A stretch of 64,000 bases of DNA, taken from positions 204,497 to 268,496 of the forward strand of contig NZ_JAABNO010000005.1 in NCBI RefSeq assembly GCF_009928445.1, in the 5' to 3' direction. Each line of letters opens with the position of its first letter. The first letter of the stretch is position 1. This stretch comes from Clostridium sp. C8-1-8 (GTDB lineage Bacteria; Bacillota; Clostridia; Clostridiales; Clostridiaceae). The translations under genes and the position numbers were made by a program. Below are positions 58,302 to 64,000 of the stretch, piece by piece. The notes below the pieces were generated by a model. The model did no database searches. It worked only from the letters and a program-made list of their open reading frames with translations, and was not told the DNA's origin.

Positions 58302-58394
58302 CCTATACTTTATAATATTTATTAATTTATAAATAACTCATAAGTCATATTGCTAGCTTAAACTATCACTTTTAGTTAATGATAATATTGCATT

Positions 58395-58538
58395 TTAATC
58401 AAGTTCATGCAAAGAAAAGTTGATAATTAGTGATGCTAGATACTTTCTTTCCCAATTCTGTGGATCAGAAAGTGCAAATCTTGTTGCTCCTTCTGCCAAC
58501 ATTAATAGACCAAGAACTAAGCAAGATAAAGCCACTTC
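58395..58538 (-). pseudogene. Fossil: C-terminal 47 codons of an APH-family kinase
   Basis: Translates to EVALSCLVLGLLMLAEGATR followed by FALSDPQNWERKYLASLI and FSLHELD, stop. This matches the last 47 residues of the kinase at 24042-25010 at most positions. The rest of the gene is absent; at its 5' side it is joined to a SNF2 gene fragment. Confidence 0.92.
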
Positions 58539-58581
58539 TCTCTGCCGCTTTGATTATAATTGTAAAAGCTTTTCCTTCTTA
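58533..58581 (-). pseudogene. Fossil: internal piece of a SNF2 helicase paralogue
   Basis: The minus strand reads KEKLLQL, stop, then (shifted) IKAAERS. It matches KEKLLQLMSTISKAAERSD at residues 222-240 of the intact helicase with a short deletion. It is fused directly to the kinase tail fossil. Confidence 0.8.
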
Positions 58582-58618
58582 AAACTAACTAGTTATATAG
58601 CTACAATCTTTATTGATG

Positions 58619-59995
58619 CTAGCTTGCTACTACTTGATTGTTATTTAGTTTATTGTTTTTTAGTTTATTGTTAAAAATAATATATAGGACTACTCCAGTT
58701 AAAAAGGTAATTATTTCTGTAATGGTCATGGACCATATAACACCATGCAAGCCAAAGAATTTATTCATTACTATTATAACAGGAATAAAAAGAATTCCTT
58801 GTGTGATTGACATAATTGTTGATGGTGTTCCTTGACCTGATGCCTGAAAGATTCCTATAAACAATGTTGTAAATCCATTGAAGAGTGCGGATATAAGCAT
58901 GGCAGCCATGATATAAACTCCAACGCTTAATACTGCTGCATCATTAGAAAACAGATGAATAATTACGTTTCTAAAAATATAAACTATGGTAACAACTCCG
59001 CCTGATAATCCCAAGATCCATAAAGCTGATTGTTTTATACTGTCTTTTAATCTCTTATAGTTTTCATTAGAAAAATTATATGCAATTAGAGGTATAATTC
59101 CTAGCGCTAACCCCATTGCAAGAAATTCAGGTACTTGTACGATTCTTAAAGCAATTCCAAAACTAGCTACTACACTTTCTCCATATCTAATTGAATAATT
59201 ATTCAAAAGAAGAGTTGTAACAATTAGAAATCCAGCTAAAAACAATTCAGAAACCCCAATTTTGTATATCTCTAGTTTATCTTTAAGAGAAATATTAAAA
59301 TTCTTAATAAATCCTTTTAAATTATCACTTTTTGTTTCCAAGTAGTAAACATAGTAAGAGGATGAAGCTATGTTAGCTAAAATCATTGATAATGCTACTC
59401 CAACAACATTAAATTTAAATACTAGTATAAGTAATGGATCGAAGATAAGACTAAAAACTGTACTTACAACCATTCCGTACATTGATTCTTTTGATGCTCC
59501 TTCGGCTCTTACAACTTGTTCCAATGCAAAGTTCATTATAATTGCAAAACCACCAATAAACATAGTTAAAGAATATCTTTTTGTATAATTAATAATAGCA
59601 GATGTATCTGCCCCCATAATCTTAACAATAGGAGTAATTGCTAGTATTAGGATTAACCCGAGCAATATTCCTATGATAATACTACTATAAAAAGTATATC
59701 CTGCTACCTTCCTAGCTTTCTCTGTATCTTGTTTTGCAACAAGACGAGTTATAAAGGTTCCGCCTCCGGCTCCTAACATATTTCCAAAAGCCATCAGTAT
59801 AGTGAAGATTGGTAGTCCTAAAGTAATAGCAGTTAACATATCAGTATTTTTTAGTAATCCAATAAAAAAAGCATTAATAACGTTATATACTGTACCTACT
59901 GACATACCTATCATCATGGGAATAGACAAATGCGCAATCGCATTAGTAATTGGTGCATCTTCTAAATAATATTCGTTTGAAAATTTTTGTTTCAT
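58619..59995 (-). CDS. MATE-family efflux pump
   Basis: A 458-residue twelve-helix transporter of the MATE family, DinF/NorM-like. The N-terminal HLSIPMMIGMSVGTVYNVIN and GNMLGAGGGTFITRLVAKQD, and the mid-protein LEQVVRAEGASKESMYGMVV, are family marks. It exports drugs or metabolites using a Na+ or H+ gradient. The marR gene lies 84 nt upstream, and matching operators precede both genes. Paralogue of the pump at 62402. Confidence 0.95.
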   Translation of the reverse strand: MKQKFSNEYYLEDAPITNAIAHLSIPMMIGMSVGTVYNVINAFFIGLLKNTDMLTAITLGLPIFTILMAFGNMLGAGGGTFITRLVAKQDTEKARKVAGYTFYSSIIIGILLGLILILAITPIVKIMGADTSAIINYTKRYSLTMFIGGFAIIMNFALEQVVRAEGASKESMYGMVVSTVFSLIFDPLLILVFKFNVVGVALSMILANIASSSYYVYYLETKSDNLKGFIKNFNISLKDKLEIYKIGVSELFLAGFLIVTTLLLNNYSIRYGESVVASFGIALRIVQVPEFLAMGLALGIIPLIAYNFSNENYKRLKDSIKQSALWILGLSGGVVTIVYIFRNVIIHLFSNDAAVLSVGVYIMAAMLISALFNGFTTLFIGIFQASGQGTPSTIMSITQGILFIPVIIVMNKFFGLHGVIWSMTITEIITFLTGVVLYIIFNNKLKNNKLNNNQVVAS

Positions 59996-60034
59996 ATTTT
60001 CATCCTCCGTAATAATTATTCTTAGAATTCATAT

Positions 60035-60050
60035 ACTTAGAATTCTAAGT
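60035..60050. promoter_or_regulatory. MarR operator before the MATE gene
   Basis: ACTTAGAATTCTAAGT is a perfect 16-bp palindrome in the marR-MATE gap, with a half-like TTAGAATTC copy beside it at 60022. The TTAGAATTCTAA core recurs upstream of marR. Confidence 0.75.
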
Positions 60051-60079
60051 GTTTAGGTATAAGTTATTATATTAATAAC

Positions 60080-60517
60080 TTATAAATTTCTATCTACTTT
60101 CAATAGTAAAGCTAACAAGGCCTCTTTTTCTTGTTCAGTTAAGCTTGCAATAATATTTTCTTCTGTCTCAGTCACTGATTTATCAAACTCTTCTATCAAT
60201 TCAGCACCTTTGGGCAATACATATATATATTTTTGTCTCTCATTCTCTTTAGGTATTCTTCTTTCTATATACCCTTTTTTCTCTAACCCTTTAAGCATAC
60301 TTGTAATGCTTGCTTCTGTGCGTTGAAAGGCTACTGCCAAATCTTTTTGAATAATACCACTGTCCTGATGTTCATAAATATATCCTATTATACGTCCTTG
60401 TTGAGAATTCAACCCTAACTTTCTTACTTTTTCATCAGAACTGAGTTTCATTTTTATCGCAATACTTCTTATTAATTGTGAATATGGTGTTTGCATAGAG
60501 TATGTAGAATCAGCCAT
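60080..60517 (-). CDS. MarR-family transcriptional regulator
   Basis: A 145-residue MarR protein with IIQKDLAVAFQRTEASITSM as recognition region and RRIPKENERQKYIYVLPKG as wing. AGGAGGAAATTG precedes the ATG. First gene of the marR-MATE operon, with TTAGAATTCTAA sites before itself and before the pump gene; a ligand released by, or exported through, the pump probably relieves repression. Confidence 0.94.
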   Translation of the reverse strand: MADSTYSMQTPYSQLIRSIAIKMKLSSDEKVRKLGLNSQQGRIIGYIYEHQDSGIIQKDLAVAFQRTEASITSMLKGLEKKGYIERRIPKENERQKYIYVLPKGAELIEEFDKSVTETEENIIASLTEQEKEALLALLLKVDRNL

Positions 60518-60537
60518 TCAATTTCCTCCTGAAATTC

Positions 60538-60553
60538 ACTTAGAATTCTAACT
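60538..60553. promoter_or_regulatory. MarR operator before marR
   Basis: ACTTAGAATTCTAACT contains the same TTAGAATTCTAA palindromic core as the site before the MATE gene, 21 nt upstream of the marR start. Confidence 0.75.
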
Positions 60554-60973
60554 ATTTATAGTTTAACAATTAGATTATAAAGTGTCAATGTTAAATTTTA
60601 TATTTATAATATTTCTTTCATTAAGTAATATCATATTTTGAGCACTACTCTTTAACAAAGTCAAATTTAGGGATAAGTCCTTGGATTTTCACCAACAGGT
60701 ATTTATTCAACTTTGATTGGCTCATAATACTGAATAACTCTCAGACAAAACCCCTTTCAAACACTAAGTTCATAAGGGGTTTTACCTATTATTATTATTT
60801 ACTTAGTAAAGTATCTGCTTAATAATCTCTCATAGTACATTTACATCAGTATGAAATCATATAAGCTCAAAGTGCTTAAATTCATCCTCCTCAGTTCCTA
60901 GTTCTTGTGTTGCTTTCGTTACCTAATCAAGATACTTTGCCAATAAAATATACCTAAATTTTTTGTACAAAAA
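60554..60973. other. Intergenic region between marR and dehydrogenase
   Basis: About 420 bp of AT-rich sequence with one terminator; no gene seen. It should include the marR promoter at its left end. Confidence 0.4.
60747..60783. terminator. Terminator downstream of the dehydrogenase gene
   Basis: AAAACCCCTT pairs with AAGGGGTTTT around a 17-nt loop, with T-runs on either side. It lies about 190 nt past the dehydrogenase stop. Confidence 0.75.
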
Positions 60974-61921
60974 CTATAACAACTGATTGAGCTTGCTTTC
61001 AGGCTCTTCACCCTTCTCTACGCGTTTTATATTGTTCACGAAGAAATCATATCTTTTTTTGTGAAATTTGACACCTTCAGGCATTCCAGCAGTATGCGGG
61101 GTGAGTATAACATTGCTGAGATTCCTTAGCTCACTGTCAATAGGAAGAGGTTCAGTTTCAAAAACATCCAGGCAAGCGCCTAAAATATCCTTGTTTATCA
61201 ATGCATCCGTCAAATCTCTTTCATTGACAATCCCGCCTCGGGCTGTATTGATGAAAAGAGCTGTATTCTTCATTTTCTTAAATACTTCTTTGTTGATCAG
61301 CTGTTTGGTCTGCTGATTCAAGGATACATGTACGCTCACTATATCCGATGTGCTTACAAGAGTATCGAAATCCGTTATTTTCACAAAACCGTCAGACTGT
61401 ACACCGGCGTTTCTAGCATAAGCCAGCACTTTCATATCAAAAACTCTGCAAAACTCAGCTAATTTCCTACCGACAGCGCCAAAGCCGATAATACCAATAG
61501 TTTTGCCACTTAATTCACTTCCCGTATAATTCAATTTATTTTCATCCATCCTATTTTTCATGAAAGCATCAAGAAAAGGTATGTTTTTATAATAAGACAA
61601 TATTAGCGCCATTACGTGCTCTGCCACTGCCTGTGCATTTACTCCAGTAGCATTGGCAACCCAAATTCCTAACTTCGTGCAGGCATCAATATCAACATTA
61701 TCAAATCCTGCTCCCGTCTGTACCAACTTTAACTTTTTTGCCATAGAAAGCAGATCGCTGTCCACTTTAATATGTTCAGGTACCATTATGTCACAATCTT
61801 TAATGTGATGTAGCATTTCTTTTCCTGGTGGAACAATTACAACGTCCCATTCTTCTGGGAAGTACTTTATAATATTTGATTTTGAATTCTCTGTAAAATA
61901 GCCGACTATAAGTATCTTCAT
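60974..61921 (-). CDS. D-isomer-specific 2-hydroxyacid dehydrogenase
   Basis: A 315-residue NAD-dependent dehydrogenase. The Rossmann motif is IGIIGFGAVGRKLAEF (about 139-154); catalytic Arg is in NTARGGIVNE, Glu in VFETEPLP and His in LTPHTAG. Family members include phosphoglycerate, D-lactate and hydroxypyruvate dehydrogenases; the short, ACT-less form argues against classical SerA, so the substrate remains open. AAGGTGG precedes the ATG. Single gene; GC content looks higher than its neighbours. Confidence 0.92.
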   Translation of the reverse strand: MKILIVGYFTENSKSNIIKYFPEEWDVVIVPPGKEMLHHIKDCDIMVPEHIKVDSDLLSMAKKLKLVQTGAGFDNVDIDACTKLGIWVANATGVNAQAVAEHVMALILSYYKNIPFLDAFMKNRMDENKLNYTGSELSGKTIGIIGFGAVGRKLAEFCRVFDMKVLAYARNAGVQSDGFVKITDFDTLVSTSDIVSVHVSLNQQTKQLINKEVFKKMKNTALFINTARGGIVNERDLTDALINKDILGACLDVFETEPLPIDSELRNLSNVILTPHTAGMPEGVKFHKKRYDFFVNNIKRVEKGEEPESKLNQLL

Positions 61922-62401
61922 TCCTTAACCACCTTTCATGCTATATACCATAATTCGAAATTTTTTCTTTCTTTTATAGTAAATATTGTATAGCAGATTT
62001 TTAATTTTATCAAAATTTTATGTAACTTTTTCTGAGGCTTTACATAATTAAATGGTTAAAATAGATTTTTTACCTCTTTAATCCATATTAAAAAGGATGT
62101 TTATCTTACTTATATTCTACAAGTTGTAAGAACATCCTTCCGACTACATTTCACAGTGATTTTTGTTTCAATCTATTCTTAGTCCCTTCACTTTAGGGCT
62201 ACTTTTGTTTCAAGCTAAAGTACTACTTATTTATCTTAAAAATATATTTAAAAAATAAACCCTCTAACTATAAGAAGCTATAGTCAGAAGATTTATATTT
62301 AATTATATTTAAAAAATTCATTAGTAATTAATAAACATACTTTTGCAAACCCTATAAAAATTCACCATTTCGCTTATCTTCGCTTAGGTTAAAAAGCTAT
62401 G
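61922..62401. other. Intergenic region with a gene fossil
   Basis: 480 bp between dehydrogenase and MATE genes. It contains a SNF2 fragment (62091-62175) and weak hairpins near 62265; otherwise AT-rich with nothing recognised. Confidence 0.4.
62091..62175 (-). pseudogene. Fossil: second internal piece of a SNF2 helicase paralogue
   Basis: On the minus strand NVVGRMFLQLVEYK, stop, DKHPF matches NVVGRVFFHLVENK-E-DKHPF at residues 168-187 of the intact helicase; nucleotide similarity is clear over about 60 bp. It lies upstream (in gene order) of the fragment at 58533, in the same orientation. Confidence 0.85.
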
Positions 62402-63763
62402 TTAACTTGTTTCTAGTAAGCTTTTTCTTCTAATTCCAAGCCATAAGGCAATTCCTATCATACATGATAGTCCTTCTGTAGCTGTCATTGCCCAGATAAC
62501 CCCATTAACAGCGAATATTAAGTTACCTACAATCAAAATAGGAATAAATAAAACACCTCTGGCAGCAGCCATAACGTTTGATTGTATACCAGCTCCTTGG
62601 GCTTGGAAGATTCCAGTGAAAAATTCACATAAGGCAGCAAATACAGTTGATGAAAGTTGAGCTATAAGAGTAATTTCTCCAATGGCAATAACCTGCGGGT
62701 CAATACTGAAAAGGCCAATAATCTGTAACCTGAATACTAATATAACTGCTCCTATAGCTAATGTTAAAGCCAAGATATACAATATGGCTTTTCTAACAAT
62801 CTCCATGAGACGCTTTTTATTATTAGCAGAGTAAGCAAATGCAATTAGTGGTACAACTCCCATTGCAAAGCCCATACCAATACAATCTACAATTTGAACA
62901 ACTCTTTGTGCAACTCCAAATCCAGCCACAACATTATCTCCATAAAGCATGGAATAATTATTGAAAAGAAGCCCTATAATTACCATAAATCCACTAAGTA
63001 ATAATGCTGAAACTCCAACCTTAAAGATTTCACCATAAATTTTTATACTTGGTTTAAAGTACTTAATTGATAAACTCTGAACAGTACTCTTCTTTTGCAG
63101 ATAATATATAAAATACAAAATGGAGAATGTATTACCACAAACAGAGGCTAAGGCTGATCCCATAACATTCAGATTAAGTACGAAAATGAATATAGGATTA
63201 AGTATTATATTAATTATAATACCGCCTATAGTACCAGTCATAGAAACAGTGGATGCACCCTCCGCACGTACAGCTGATTCAAGTGCCATATTAACAATAA
63301 TAATTGGTGCACCAATAACAAGTATCATGACAAAATTTCTTGTATGTTGTAAGGTTTCACCACTTGCTCCTAAAATCCGCAAAATAGAAGATAATAAAGG
63401 AATACATATAATCATAAAAACAATACCCATAAGCATTGATGACCAAAAGTTAATTGAACTAACTTTTTTGGTATCCTCTTTATTACCCTCACCTAAAAGT
63501 CTAGATATATATGTTCCTGAACCTACTCCAAACATTTGTCCAAGTGCCATTAATACTGATGAAAATGGCAATGCCAGCATCACAGCTGCCATCATTGCAG
63601 TGTTATTAAGCTTACCTATAAAAAAAGCATCGATGATATTATAGACAACTGAAGTGATACTACTTAGTATCATAGGAATAGCCATGTGTATTATTGCTTT
63701 TGTAACAGGTGCCTTTTCAAGATAGTAAAGTGATTTTGCATCTATATTTTCTGTGTTTTCCAT
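62402..63763 (-). CDS. MATE-family efflux pump
   Basis: A 453-residue twelve-helix MATE transporter, paralogous to the pump at 58619. HMAIPMILSSITSVVYNIID, GQMFGVGSGTYISRLLGEG and LESAVRAEGASTVSMTGTIG are shared marks. It has no adjacent regulator gene in the window; two direct repeats about 110 nt upstream may be a regulator site. Substrate unknown. Confidence 0.95.
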   Translation of the reverse strand: MENTENIDAKSLYYLEKAPVTKAIIHMAIPMILSSITSVVYNIIDAFFIGKLNNTAMMAAVMLALPFSSVLMALGQMFGVGSGTYISRLLGEGNKEDTKKVSSINFWSSMLMGIVFMIICIPLLSSILRILGASGETLQHTRNFVMILVIGAPIIIVNMALESAVRAEGASTVSMTGTIGGIIINIILNPIFIFVLNLNVMGSALASVCGNTFSILYFIYYLQKKSTVQSLSIKYFKPSIKIYGEIFKVGVSALLLSGFMVIIGLLFNNYSMLYGDNVVAGFGVAQRVVQIVDCIGMGFAMGVVPLIAFAYSANNKKRLMEIVRKAILYILALTLAIGAVILVFRLQIIGLFSIDPQVIAIGEITLIAQLSSTVFAALCEFFTGIFQAQGAGIQSNVMAAARGVLFIPILIVGNLIFAVNGVIWAMTATEGLSCMIGIALWLGIRRKSLLETS

Positions 63764-63870
63764 ATAAAAAACTCCTTTCGTATTGTATTAAGTAATAAAA
63801 CTCGCCTTAACAATAATATTGCTTCTACAAAAAATAGTATACGTGCACAATTTAAACTGTACTTAAATTG

Positions 63871-63891
63871 AATGTAAACGCAATGTAAACG
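63871..63891. repeat. Tandem AATGTAAACG direct repeat upstream of MATE gene
   Basis: AATGTAAACG occurs twice with an 11-bp period (63871-63880 and 63882-63891), about 110 nt upstream of the MATE start, one helical turn apart. It is a candidate activator site. A partial dyad around TTTAAA (63845-63865) and a TATACT box lie between it and the gene. Confidence 0.5.
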
Positions 63892-64000
63892 AAAGGAAAA
63901 AACAATTTCTTTTTATTGCTGCTTATAGACTTCCAGGTGGTATTGCCGTTACATAAAATCTACTAAAATCTAATATTTAGAGATTTATTCCTTATTCAAC

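Noticed and set aside
62091..62140. Structured RNA formed by AAGGATGTT...AACATCCTT
   Set aside because: The pairing lies inside a clear SNF2 gene fragment, which explains the sequence better.
63120..63644. 174-codon plus-strand frame inside the second MATE gene
   Set aside because: Antisense to a clear transporter, no RBS, isoleucine-rich product typical of a reversed membrane protein.

Overview
This 64 kb window is AT-rich, densely coded DNA with strong AGGAGG-type ribosome binding sites, short operons and many rho-independent terminators. The protein families point to a mesophilic Clostridium-like member of the Bacillota (Firmicutes): an S-box-controlled metI-metC pair, a GH5 cellulase with a ricin-type lectin tail, a short clostridial-type DXS, heme-poor redox proteins, MATE pumps and large methyl-accepting chemotaxis proteins. 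No rRNA, tRNA, CRISPR array, replication origin or intact mobile element was seen.

Layout. 1-2460: methionine biosynthesis (metI-metC) behind a SAM-I riboswitch and terminator. 2564-7600: a chemoreceptor preceded by a translationally coupled 31-codon ORF, then a secreted GH5 cellulase and a divergent AraC regulator. 7672-12200: rifamycin phosphotransferase (rph) and a DXS-type enzyme. 12383-13839: a CMD/cupin pair with a divergent AdhR-like MerR regulator and a textbook 19-bp-spacer MerR promoter. 14022-25010: a mixed housekeeping/regulatory stretch (SdpI-like protein, QueG-like Fe-S protein with LysR, a second chemoreceptor, Nfu-type Fe-S protein and MarR sharing one palindromic operator, nitroreductase, an acetyltransferase fusion with AraC, an APH-fold kinase). 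25553-30551: a response regulator, histidine kinase and MacB/FtsX-type ABC exporter in one cluster. 30970-35855: SDR, a cytochrome-b5 membrane fusion, DUF6508, a WecG/TagA glycosyltransferase and a heparinase II/III-like protein. 36221-43111: IS110 and IS30 remnants around a MarR-thioesterase pair and an ABC exporter operon ending in its own MerR/GyrI-like regulator.

43370-53210 is a defence island: an Abi/UG-type reverse transcriptase with a structured 3' tail, a PD-(D/E)XK nuclease fused to a RAMA-like domain, two decayed genes (YdbC/PC4-like and an HTH-like protein), and a complete type I restriction-modification system (hsdM-hsdS-hsdR). It abuts a SNF2 helicase/SWIM protein pair (53464-56865).

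56866-64000 holds a small membrane protein/Xre operon behind a long inverted repeat, two MATE pumps (one with MarR and matching operators) and a 2-hydroxyacid dehydrogenase. Its intergenic spaces are rich in gene fossils: pieces of a SNF2 paralogue, a kinase tail, and others. Together with the RlmD tail at 53.4 kb and the MerR tail next to the IS110 remnant at 36.1 kb, these show repeated partial duplication and decay on this side of the window.
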